Position numbers and translations under genes: made by a program
Notes under the pieces: model-generated
The model's input: only the letters and a program-made list of their open reading frames with translations
Told to the model about the DNA's origin: nothing
Database searches by the model: none
DNA from: Latrodectus hesperus
Lineage: Eukaryota > Arthropoda > Arachnida > Araneae > Theridiidae
Direction: 5' to 3'
NCBI GenBank assembly: GCA_037975125.1
Contig: CM075852.1
Location: 496,001-560,000, forward strand
Length of the DNA stretch: 64,000 bases
In this document: piece by piece, positions 1 through 12,293 of the stretch
How positions within the stretch are numbered: position 1 is the stretch's first letter
Layout of the letters: every line of letters begins with the position of its first letter

Positions 1-240
1 GCCTGGTAGGGAAGTGATGGATACGAGGACTAGATGAAGTGGTTGGACGTGGTTTTGTGGTAAAAGGGTGCGAAAGAGGACCCCTGCACCCTTCCTTGTT
101 CCAAAGCGCCTTTGCTGATGAGATCGTTAGGCCTAATGGATGTCATTCCGGACCACTCCTTTTCGGTGTTCGAACCCCTCCTATTTAATGGCAAGAAGAG
201 GGAACAAAAAAAAAGATGAAAGACGTTCCTGCCTTAGACG
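1..240. other. GC-richer unassigned block, possible transposon end
   Basis: This block is clearly richer in G+C than the DNA that follows. It holds an 8-bp perfect stem (positions 64-71 with 86-93, 14-nt loop) and GTTCGAACC at 168-176, which fits the RNA polymerase III B-box core, but no convincing A box stands at the usual distance upstream. No open frame is recognisable. It could be the truncated end of a mobile element that starts outside the window; I do not recognise the family. Confidence 0.25.
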
Positions 241-499
241 GTGAATGACAAAAAAAAATATAATAATAGCAAACACATGAAGAAATGCATTTCCTTTACC
301 CTAAAGAACAATGCGTGCGAAATTTGTTCTCTAAGTGCGATTCAGGAAATGACGTTTCAGAAAAATTACTTGGCTAGTGTCCCAGCATATTTAACCTAAC
401 TGATAAGAATTAAAAACGACTTATAAAATTGGTAAATGGAAGCTGCGATCCATTATTAATAGGGTTATTAATTATTCTATATATTTCCTCAAATTGTGT

Positions 500-509
500 T
501 GTGTGTGTG

Positions 510-593
<84 letters not shown>
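500..593. repeat. (GT)n(TA)n microsatellite
   Basis: A short GT run passes into about 80 bp of TA dinucleotides. The tract truncates the left side of the open frame that follows, so the microsatellite either expanded within or became joined to an older retroelement fragment. Confidence 0.95.
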
Positions 594-598
<5 letters not shown>

Positions 599-918
599 TT
601 AATAACGATAACTTAAAAACTGAATGTTTAGATATTTTAATTACGATAAAAGATAACCATACTGACATATATGATAAAACTAATAATTTTAATTTCAAAA
701 ATTATAAACAAATTTTCTGGAATTCAAATATTTCAATTAAAATTTATAAAAATATTATTTTTAATCTACTTAATAGGATATATAATATGTGTAATAATTT
801 AAACAATATCAATAAACAAATAAATAGACTAGAAAATATTCTAACTCATAATAACATTCCTATTAAATTTATTAAACACTATTTAACTAATGGAGCATTG
901 CTTATAAGTGTGAAGTAA
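592..918 (+). pseudogene. Open frame resembling the C-terminal end of a Penelope-like reverse transcriptase
   Basis: A frame of 108 sense codons runs without a stop from the end of the TA tract to TAA at 916-918 (it is formally open from 517 through the tract). It has no early ATG. The translation is rich in Asn, Ile and Lys. Its second half contains YKNIIFNLLNRIYNMCNN, then INRLENILTHNNIPIKFI. From memory this matches the pattern at the end of the Penelope-type RT domain: a Lys-led helix, LL-x-R-x-Y-x-x-C, a spacer, and L-x-x-I-L-x-x-N-x-x-P-x-x-F-I. No RT catalytic motif (YxDD) is present because the 5' part is missing, and no GIY-YIG domain follows. The family call is inference; a chance frame in AT-rich DNA is the alternative. 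Confidence 0.4.
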
Positions 919-1349
919 GGCGTAGTTATATACTACAGAAGGGTCACCCAAGCCTTGAAGGTCTTATAAGAAGCTTGGAATGCCAATAGTGTTGGCACTT
1001 AGTCGTTAATTTATGTATTTATTTGGCTTACATATAGTATTTGGTGCGGTTTTTGCAGATTTGGACTTGTATTTGGATATGGATTCGGATCTGTTTTTAA
1101 TTTGATTATTATAAATTAAATTTTGGCAACACTGGATTTTTTCTTATATAATTTGAATTAAATTTTACTTCTTTTACTCTTCTTTGATATTTTGGTTTGA
1201 ACTTTTGGTGTGGGTTTGGGGTATACTGGCTTTTTTTAAGAATATGTCTTGGGCCAGTGCAGAAAAGCCATACTTTGTGCAAAATGTGGTCAACACCTAC
1301 TGACGAAGCTGGCCATGTTGGTACTTCATTCCATTTTACATTTTTCTTT
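919..1349. other. AT-rich stretch with one hairpin, no gene
   Basis: After the RT-like frame the sequence is moderately GC-rich to about 1000 and holds a perfect 6-bp hairpin (TGCCAA at 981-986, TTGGCA at 992-997, 5-nt loop), possibly part of the 3' end of the same element. At 1260-1315 one frame reads CAKCGQHLLTK, faintly like a gag-type zinc knuckle, but the C-H-C spacing is not completed and I do not call it. Confidence 0.4.
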
Positions 1350-1533
1350 GAAATTTTAAAATATATATTAAATATTTTTTCAAATATTTACTATATTTCG
1401 TATTTTCAATGTATTATTTTCTATTTTCTTAGAAATTTTAAGATATATATTGAATATTTTTCCAACTATTTACTATATTTCGTAGTTTCAATGTATTGTT
1501 TTCCATTTGAAATTTTCAATGTATTATTCTCCA
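1350..1533. repeat. 82-bp tandem duplication, about 2.3 copies
   Basis: Copies start at 1350, 1432 and 1509 (the last partial), each opening with GAAATTTT. The first two share the block CTATATTTCGTATTTTCAAT with a few changes. A further dispersed copy of that block lies near 4300-4330, just right of another TA tract, linking two places 2.9 kb apart. An open frame of 113 codons (1197-1538) covers this duplication, but it is low-complexity Phe/Ile/Tyr and is not taken as coding. Confidence 0.8.
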
Positions 1534-1979
1534 TCTAATATTAGATTATTAATTTTATAAAATATACTATTAATTATATATATTATATACAAGTATTTAT
1601 ATTTATTAAAAAATAAGTACTTGTACATGTTTTTTTTCCTTCTGCATTCAAAAGAGAATTTGAAATTTTGTATTACCTTCTTTGAATATTTTAAGGGATT
1701 AAAATATACTAAATAATTACTTTAACAATAAATTGCAAGTAATTTCATTTTATTTAAGTATGATAAATATTTAATTAAATTCTATTTATTTTTAATGGAT
1801 AATTTTGTCAAATTTCCTCGAAAATTTTAACTTTTGGATTTTTTCACTGTAGTTACTTATATTGCTCATTTAAAAATGCGAACTGTAGTTAATGACGTGA
1901 GAAACAGTTTTCTGTGATAATAACTTTGACTCCATGTATTGAGTCGTCTATTGTCAAGACTTAGAAATAAATAGAACTA

Positions 1980-2699
<720 letters not shown>

Positions 2700-4099
2700 T
2701 TTAAAAGGTAAATGGATAAATATGAAATATGATTTATAAAATTATTTCACACCCGAATGTTAACTTTTTTTGTTCAGTGTGAGAGAAATCAATTTTTTAC
2801 TTTTCCTGATAAAATTGCCACTACTTTATTTAAAAAAATTAAGTGGGAAAATCACAATACTGATTTTCCAACTTTAAGAAAAAATACAAAAATGTTTGAT
2901 AGTTTTCCATTAAAGTAATTCCTAAATTAGAATGAGAATTTTCTTTAAGTTTCCCACGCAATCATTTCCTTATATATTTATATAAAATTTATTGATTATC
3001 TTTTACTATTAACGATCAAATATTCAAAGAAATGAATTTAAAAATTAAATTCTTAATGATATCAGGAATTTTTTTTCAACATTTCAACATAGAACATAAA
3101 AGAACCAAATGATTGAAACTTACTTAAATCCTTAATTTAGAGAGAATGATTTCTACAAACTATAAAACGTAATAACTTACTAAATTTATTAATTATATTT
3201 TTGTAATTATTGTACAATAGCCATTTTTTTTACTTTAAGAAATGAGAAATGAAATTCTTAACATTACCTGGAATTTTTCTCACATCATATGAAAAAAGTG
3301 TAAGACCTTTTTGAATGCCTGATTTAATAAGAATGATTTATAAAATCATTTCATGTCATTATAATATAACAGTTTATAAAAGGAAATTTGATGATATTTT
3401 TAATATATTATACGATGATTATAAAGAATAAGTTGGGAATGAATTTAAAGAACATATGAACAAGGCTAATATTGATTCTTCACTTTATTTTCTATAGATA
3501 CAATGAGCATTTACCAAAATTAATTTTATATGCTCAATAAAGATAACAATGCTTTTATTTAATTTTATAGTTTTGCTTTTATTTAAATTAAGTAACCTCT
3601 CAGATAAGTCTATATTTTTTGGAGAAAATATATAATTTGCTTGAAGATTAATTTAAACTTCTTGAAGATAAATTTTAATTTTAAAGTCATTTGATAAAAT
3701 TTCACTGTTTAGAAGATAAAAAGTACAACAGATAATTGAGACTGTTATTTAAATGCTTGAATTAATATGAAATACTCATAAAATTATTTCCCAGTCCCAC
3801 TATTTCTATTTGTAAAACATATTATCTATCTCAAGAAATATTCGATAATGAACAAAAATAAGATAAGAACGAATTTAAACAAAGTATAGGCTTGATTCGT
3901 GCATAATTATGGTTGTAATTTATATAGAAAAATTTATAATTACAAAATGCGTTTACATAAATTGGCTATTAAATAACAAAATAGCTTTGAAATGATTAAA
4001 TATCAATTAAGCGAACCACTTACCAGAATATATCGATGTTTTCAGGAGAAAATATGTAATTAACTAAGTTGATATACTTAAAATAAATTAATTTTTAAA

Positions 4100-4175
<76 letters not shown>

Positions 4176-5126
4176 AATATAAAATGAAAGATTAGAAGTA
4201 TCATAAGCGTAAAAAATGGAAAATTACAAGAATAGAAAAAAACATTTATGTTTAGCAATACATTCATCACAAAAGCAGTTAAAATAGAATTACTATATAC
4301 TATATTTCGCGTATTTTCAATGTATTATTATTTTAAAAGGATGTAAAATAAATGTGAGTTAGTTGAAGGGTTGATCTAATATCAACAATCTATAAGATTA
4401 TTTTACGCTAATATTCTCAATGTCTCTTTTTGTAAATTTTGAGTGTGTTCTTAGTGTATATCCATTAAGGAAAAAATAAATTAGAATAGAATTAATATAA
4501 ACAAAAGGTTGCTGTGATGAATGCTTATTTTATTTCATATACATAGAATATCTGATTAAATAAATACAAATATCATCAATAAAATAACAAAACAGCTTTG
4601 AGTCATTAAATTGCAGTTAAAGTGCAAAAACATTTATCACGAATACTCACATTCATCACAGAATAAATATCCCTTTTTTCGTGGAAAATATGGGATTTAC
4701 TTAAAATGAATATTCATTTATATATATATTTTTTTTAAATTACCGAATTTTTTTTTGCAACTTCTAAAAAGAAAAGCAAAATATAACGGAACAATTATTT
4801 AAATGATTGATTTAGTATGATAAATAAATTAATTCATTTTTTCATCATCAAGAATTTCATTTTTTTTAAATTTCTAAATTCTTCATTTGATCTTAAAATT
4901 CAATAATAAAAACTACAAGTTTAAGATATATTTAAACAATGAATATTCGTGACGAATTTTTAATTTATAATTTTATTTCACATAGACGTTTTATATGATT
5001 ACAAAATAAGCATGAATATCAACAATAAATGTAACAATAGCTTTCTTTAAATGCTTAAATTTCAATTAAGCTCTCCACCTCCCAGAATAAATCTATATTT
5101 CCCGGGGAAGACATGTAATTTACTTA
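2700..5126. repeat. Decayed tandem array, about 430-bp period
   Basis: Diverged blocks recur in the same order. One block is a GGAGAAAATATGTAATTTACTTAA-type motif at about 3620, 4046, 4680 and 5103. Another resembles ACAGCTTTGAATGATTAAAT followed by a cytosine-richer CCAGAATAAAT, seen upstream of three of these. A third, ATAAAATTATTTC after a TGATTTAATATGA-type motif, occurs near 2740, 3345, 3785, 4400 and 4840. Spacing is about 430 bp, with larger steps of about 605-635 bp where extra DNA, including a TA tract, sits inside. The copies are too diverged for a clean consensus by eye, so array ends are approximate. Confidence 0.5.
4103..4172. repeat. (TA)n microsatellite
   Basis: About 70 bp of uninterrupted TA repeats inside the decayed tandem array. 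It lengthens one array spacing. Confidence 0.97.
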
Positions 5127-5530
5127 AGGCAAAGAAGAAGCCCACGTTAAGCAAAGCCATTAAATGAAGAACGTTGTCCATTGCAAGTCTTCTTTTGTAG
5201 GGAGCCATGAGTACCCCAGCGGAGATAATTCGTCTTTGGAGTTATCTCCCCTAAGGATTTTATTCCTCTCCAGAGAGGCCGCTTCCCTTAAATCACGGGC
5301 ACTCTGCTTTTGTGAAGTAGAGAGGTTAGAGTAAATTCTAGAGCAAATTGCCCTAAAGGGAAAATCGAGATCTAAGACTCTTGTAAGTCCCTATAAATGC
5401 CACGCGTTTCTTGGTTTTCAGGGGGTTACCGATCACTATCTTCTAATGAAGTCCCTACCCAACAACTTATATTTTCGACGCTCAGTGCTTTGAAATTAAT
5501 CTCCGGATAAGATTAGAACTAATTTGTTCT
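5127..5530. other. GC-richer island between two tandem arrays
   Basis: This 400-bp block is strikingly richer in G+C than both neighbours. It contains TATAAA at 5392-5397, and AATAAA lies at 5581-5586 just beyond it, an arrangement like a solo LTR. The heptamer TTACTTA occurs at both edges (5120-5126 and 5592-5598) and might be a target duplication. Against an LTR, the ends are not TG...CA, and the AATAAA belongs to a motif that recurs in the right-hand array. There is no long open frame. It may be a mobile-element insertion that separates the two arrays. Confidence 0.35.
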
Positions 5531-7170
5531 GGGTAAAAATTGTTCTTGAGTACCTTGTGTGAGAAGTATTATTGCTTTATAATAAACCAAGTTACTTATA
5601 AATCGATTCACTTAAAGTGAATTTTACTGGATATTTTGAGAAAGTTTAGTGAAATTTTTTAAGCGTTAGTGTGGGGAATATGCTGTTTTATAAAAGAGGA
5701 TGAGATTGGGTGAGTTTGTGATTTATTCTTATGTATTGTATGCAAGGAATGTTACTTCTAAATAAATTTAATTTTTATGTTTATTTAATTGATTGTACTT
5801 TTCATTAAATATTTTAGAGAAGTCTTATTAATTCTTAAAATGTGAGATTTTTTTAAAATAATATGAAGTATTTTAAATTATTATTAGAATAATTTTTTCA
5901 TCAAAAAGGTTAATATCTCCTGTAAAATTTTAACATAGAGGGAAATATGACGTTATATAAAATACAATATAAAATAAGGGAAAACTTGTGGTCTATTCTC
6001 GGTTACCGTATACGAAAAATGTTGCATATAAATAAACAAGCATAATTATTACATTGTTTAGCTGATGAACAATGTATGTTTCATTAACTATTTTATGGAA
6101 GTCACATTAATTTTTAAAAAATAATATGAGATTTTCTTAAATAAATTGTGAAGTAGTATAAACTGTAACAAAGATAATTTGTTCAGTGAAAAAGTTTATG
6201 TCCTGTCCTGTGATTTTTTAAGAGATAGTGGGAACAATATGTCCTAAAAAAAGGATAAATTAGGGAATATTGTTATTTATTCTTAACTATTGTATGCAAG
6301 AAATATTACTTATAAATAAACATGTATAAACTTTTCATTTAATTTAATGTTAGTTTTTTTTAAATATTTTAGACCAGTAAATTTAATTCTGAAATAACAA
6401 TATGAAATTTTCTGTGAAATAAAATGCGAAATATCATAAATTATATATAATTAAGCTAATTTGCTCGTTGTAAATGTGCATGACTTATTCCTATGTATTC
6501 TATATGAGTGTAATTAGTTATTAATAAACTTTTGTATAATGAATAAGTGACTAAATTTAATCCCTATTAAATAATTATTTTTAAAATAAAAAATCATTTT
6601 AATTTTTAAGCTGTGGTGGACAACTTAGTTTTAAATAAAAACTTAACCATAATATAAAACGTAATAGGAGCTTTTTCTGGGGGAAATAGTGATTCTTGTT
6701 TATGTATGCCGTTTGAAAAATGGTACAGCACACATTGTTAAATATATGTAGCTTATAAAATATTTATTTAATGAAAATATTATTTTATTTAAAATTAAGG
6801 CTATATAATTTTATGAAGATCCTGTTAATTTGTAAACAGACTACTGAAATATACGATTTCAAATAAAAGAGAAAAACATTATAGAGTTAAATTAGAGTTA
6901 TTTTTTTTCTTTATAAAGATTTGAATATAATTCTTAAAAAATCCAGCTTAAAACTTGACAACAACCTTTGTTTATAAATCACCGGATTAGATTAATACGA
7001 GATTTTTTTGAAAATTTTAAATTAAATTTTTATTATATAAATAAAATAAAATTATATATTATATTATATAAATGAATTTATATTGCATTTAAAAGTTATT
7101 TAAGTTCATTTTTATCTAGGATTGGAATTATGAAATAAATTATAAATAAACATGTACAAGAAGTAAATAC
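5531..7170. repeat. Decayed tandem array, about 275-bp period
   Basis: A motif of the form TATTCTTATGTATTGTATGC followed by AATGTTACTTATAAATAAAC recurs at about 5541, 5724, 5994, 6277, 6486 and 6693, with weaker traces near 6970 and 7137. A second block, CATTAAATATTTTAGAGAAG followed by a TTAATTCTTAAAATAATATGAGATTTT-like run, recurs at about 5799, 6080 and 6353, giving spacings of 281 and 273 bp. Some units are shortened to about 180-210 bp. The array is unrelated by eye to the one at 2700-5126. Confidence 0.6.
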
Positions 7171-9303
<2,133 letters not shown>

Positions 9304-9311
9304 AAAAAATT

Positions 9312-9593
9312 CTAATAGTGGCGCTAGGTGATTAACCCTAAGCCACAACAAAGACAGAAACCACTACTCTTTTATCGTTACCCTTTGGGCACCTGTGAAC
9401 CAAGTCATGGAGGTGAGTAGCAGTGCCTCTTGTCATACCACCGCAATCCCGTTTACAGGGTGGGCTACATTGATCCATCAATTCAGGAGAAAGGATAGAG
9501 AAAGAGAAAAAACATCCATGCCTGAATCGGGATTCCGAACCCGGGACCAACAATTTAGGAGTCAGATCACAACCACTCAGCCGTTGGTTGGCT
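9312..9593 (-). mobile_element. tRNA-derived SINE, copy A, complete
   Basis: On the minus strand the element starts at 9593 with a tRNA-like head. An A-box-like CGGCTGAGTGG lies at about 9574-9584, and a B-box-like GGGTTCGGAATCCC (one extra base against GGTTCGANNCC) at about 9529-9542. A body follows that is shared with the copies at 36491 and 49604, including the block tcacctccRtgacttggtt. It is flanked by AAAAAATT at 9304-9311 and 9594-9601, which may be the target duplication, although it is low-complexity. Frames across it on both strands (66 and 71 codons) are shadows of the SINE. A SINE has no protein; it would be transcribed by RNA polymerase III and moved by a partner LINE not seen here. 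Confidence 0.8.
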
Positions 9594-9737
9594 AAAAAAT
9601 TATTGTAGACTGCTCTTCTTTGAGTACTTTACATATATATTGTACTATTTTCACATGTCGTGTGGAATAAAATGAAGAAGATTCTTAACCCTTTGGATGC
9701 ACATTTATTCGAATAATTTTTTGCATTTGGAGCACAT

Positions 9738-10085
9738 TTAATTTTTTGGGTTAGAGTTATTTGTAAGAACAGCATATTTTATGCAACTATTAGAATTTAT
9801 TGGCTCCCACCTTTTGTTTCTTTTTTTTCCAAAACCTTTTTCTATCATTTGTCTGGCATATCTATTTGTCACTTCCACTATGCTATTCCAAAAATCTTCA
9901 TTTAGGACTTCATTCAAAACATCCAAAGGTTTAGGATTAGCACCTAGCCTTCGCAGACACAAAGGATTTATTCCAGGCACTTCACGAAACCATTTTACAT
10001 TAGGTACATTGCCTTTTTCTTCACAAATCCATTGATCTAATTTCTCAGGAGAAGATTCACTATCACTGCTTGATAAGTATCTCAT
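9738..10085 (-). pseudogene. piggyBac transposase N-terminal fragment
   Basis: 115 codons are preserved without a stop. An acidic, Ser-rich start ([10 protein letters not shown], residues 5-14) is typical of the transposase N-terminus. Then come [20 protein letters not shown] (residues 53-72), NRYARQ (74-79) and KRWEP (91-95), which match the conserved region before the catalytic domain in piggyBac transposases (…F…f…dfw..iv..TNrYA.q…rW.p…). None of the catalytic aspartates is present. The frame stays open upstream of residue 1 to a stop near 10150 but has no earlier ATG, so the true start may have been lost. An 84-codon plus-strand frame here is a shadow. Confidence 0.8.
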
Positions 10086-10173
10086 ACGTCTTTTGCATCT
10101 TGTTTTTATCTCACTATCATTGTTACTTTCAAATAAACAAGAATGAACATGTTAAATATTGTCTCATTTTCAA

Positions 10174-10235
10174 CGACGTATCAGAACGTCATGTGCGACT
10201 TTGGTCAAATGAATGCATGACGTTCTGATATGTCG
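10174..10235. repeat. Subterminal inverted repeat of the piggyBac-like element
   Basis: CGACGTATCAGAACGTCATG at 10174-10193 is the reverse complement of CATGACGTTCTGATATGTCG at 10216-10235 with one mismatch, with 22 bp between. Subterminal inverted repeats are a known feature of piggyBac elements and are thought to bind transposase. Here both copies lie at the same end. Confidence 0.8.
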
Positions 10236-10254
10236 AATGCGGTCAAAGGGTTAA

Positions 10255-12062
10255 GTCTTCATCTCGAAAGGTGAACATTTTCCATTTTACATTTCGTTTC
10301 TGTGTCTGAGAATGAAACGGATACTAACTTACTTATCAGAAAAGCGCAATTTTTTCCACACTGACACATTGAGCCTATTACTCCTTTGCTTTGAAAAAGT
10401 TATTTACATCAGTGGAAATTAAATGAGTTTGATATTTTTTTGCAAAATAAAAATCAACAAATATTTTGCTGATATTGTCAATGTCAATAATATTGTCAAC
10501 TCACAACGCAAATTATTTTTTTAATATTCAAATGTTAATGATACCGCTTTCCAGAACATAAATTCCCGATTTCGATTTCAGCTACTGTTGAATAGCTGAA
10601 GACTGCACTATTGATTTTTATTCCTACACTTCTGTAGGGGTGGGTGCTCAGGAGTTTTCCAGGATTTGTCATTGCGACACAAGGTACTTTTCCATTGTTT
10701 ATGAACAAGTTTTTCCTAAAGGCATTTTACATGGTGGAGGCAACTCAATTCAACAGTTGGTTTGAGCTGTCCTCTAGGTGGTATCGAAAAACTGGAAAAA
10801 CATATAAATGTTATTTCCTCCTTTGTAACATGTAAGTACGACTCACTGTCTATAAAAAGTTTTTTAACGGGCAAATTATGCGATGAATATTGAAATATCT
10901 TACTGCTGGACTAAAAATAGCTTTAGATTGTTAGGTTGCTCACTTATACAGTATCAAACCTACAAATATATATTTAAAATTGCATAGTGATTGAGCTGCT
11001 CTTCAATTCAGGACTTCGATTCTATACCAGCCCCTGTGCTGATATATGCTACATTTTTGAATGTATGATTGTTAGGTTGAATATGTTGAGAGATTTCTAA
11101 CAGCTTCCCTTATGACTATGAATTCGGCTTATTTTCTATGGAACATCCTTCAGAAGACAATTTACGGGATAGATAATGTAGTGCGTTAGCTCTATATTGG
11201 TAAATTGTCATCTACACTATGTCCAAACAACTGTACTGAAACATGTGTAGGGGCGTGTGGAAAGCTGCTACAATTAAATGTGTCGTTATTTATCTGTATA
11301 TTTTGAAGATTAAATGTTACCATCTAATCTTCGAGCTCAGCTAATGGAAATATTATTACACATTATATATATTTTTAATTTGAAAAATTATATTATTATT
11401 CTTAGGAAATATAGATTATCTGTGCTGTGATAATCGATATCTTTCTCATTCTTTTAAGTCAAAATTATTTTACATATTAAATATTTAGATTTTAAAGGAT
11501 TTAAAAGCAGACTTATTATTAACAAAAATTCTCTTTTCCTGTGTTTAAAAAATATAGATTTTTTTTATCAAATATTTTGTTAGTTTCAATTTTCAACATG
11601 AATTTTTTGTGAACAAATTTCCAAAAATTAAACTTTTTTTGAAACGATTCTTATAATTTTATAACGCAAAATAATCATATAATAATTATATAACAGAAAT
11701 TGTAATATTTGCAACTTAATTATTTAACAAAATGAATTACATTTACCAATGGACCATCATCAATTTAAAATACTTTAGAATTAAAAGCTCGCTATGTTAT
11801 TCAGACTAAGTTATTTGAGCCTATATTATCATTCCACTGTTTAAAGTCTCACCCTTCTAAACAGATTCAACGATAAATCATCAAATAAGCAAAATAAACA
11901 CCAATCGAAATTAGAAATGTCTAATGCAGTGAGAGACAAAAGCGGAGAAATCTTAAATAGGGAATTATAAGCCAAAAGCTGAACAAGATATCAAATGGTA
12001 AACAATCATCCTTGCTGCTCTGTAATACCTTTGAAAGCTCATTTGGTGCGTTGAAAACTTAA
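10255..12062. other. Mixed AT-rich DNA, no gene supported
   Basis: Slightly GC-richer patches occur at about 10560-10840 and 11000-11300. A 63-codon plus frame (10644-10835) has no recognisable motif. No tRNA-like head, terminal repeat or splice pair could be supported. Confidence 0.5.
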
Positions 12063-12293
12063 TTAAATTTAGAGCGTCTTCATTATTTTGTCAGAGAGTA
12101 CCGCCTCCATGAGATCGGAAAACTAGTGATTATAATAAAAGTGACACAGTTTTACCCTTGGAAGATGCGAGAACTGGGTATCGACTTAAGTTGCGTGCAA
12201 CTGCAGGTGCGAGGGACTTCAAAACGCAAGAGGAAAAGAACTCGCCAACAAGACTTTACCACAAGTTCTAGGTATATTAAAATCTCCTTTTGA
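12063..12293 (+). other. Exon-like open segment with a basic Lys/Arg run
   Basis: A frame of 76 codons is open from 12063 to TGA at 12291-12293 in a locally GC-richer setting. Inside it, an acceptor-like ATTATTTTGTCAG ends at 12094 and a donor-like CTAG|GTATAT lies at 12271/12272, which would define a 177-bp internal exon (12095-12271, length divisible by 3). The putative exon encodes FYPWKMRELGIDLSCVQLQV and then SKRKRKRTRQQ, a nuclear-localisation-like basic cluster. I do not recognise the protein. It could equally be a decayed mobile element or a chance frame. Confidence 0.25.

Larger units (their letters stand above)
9685..10254 (-). mobile_element. Non-autonomous piggyBac-like element, internally deleted
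   Basis: The element is bounded by TTAA at 9685-9688 and 10251-10254, the target duplication expected for the piggyBac superfamily. Just inside are the inverted ends CCCTTTG (left) and CAAAGGG (right). It is 562 bp long, against about 2.5 kb for full elements. It retains the transposase N-terminal coding region on the minus strand, then passes straight into the terminal region, so most of the catalytic core is deleted. A 20-bp subterminal inverted repeat lies near the transposase 5' end. Termini, target site and protein similarity agree. Confidence 0.85.

Noticed and set aside
1197..1538. Zinc-knuckle-like CAKCGQHLLTK and a 113-codon frame
   Set aside because: The C-H-C spacing is not completed, and the long frame is in a different phase over a tandem duplication.
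9338..9595. Frames of 66 and 71 codons on both strands
   Set aside because: Both lie within a SINE, including its tRNA-like head.
10981..11060. Possible B box (ACTTCGATTCT) of another SINE
   Set aside because: No A box at the expected distance and no shared SINE body or target duplication.
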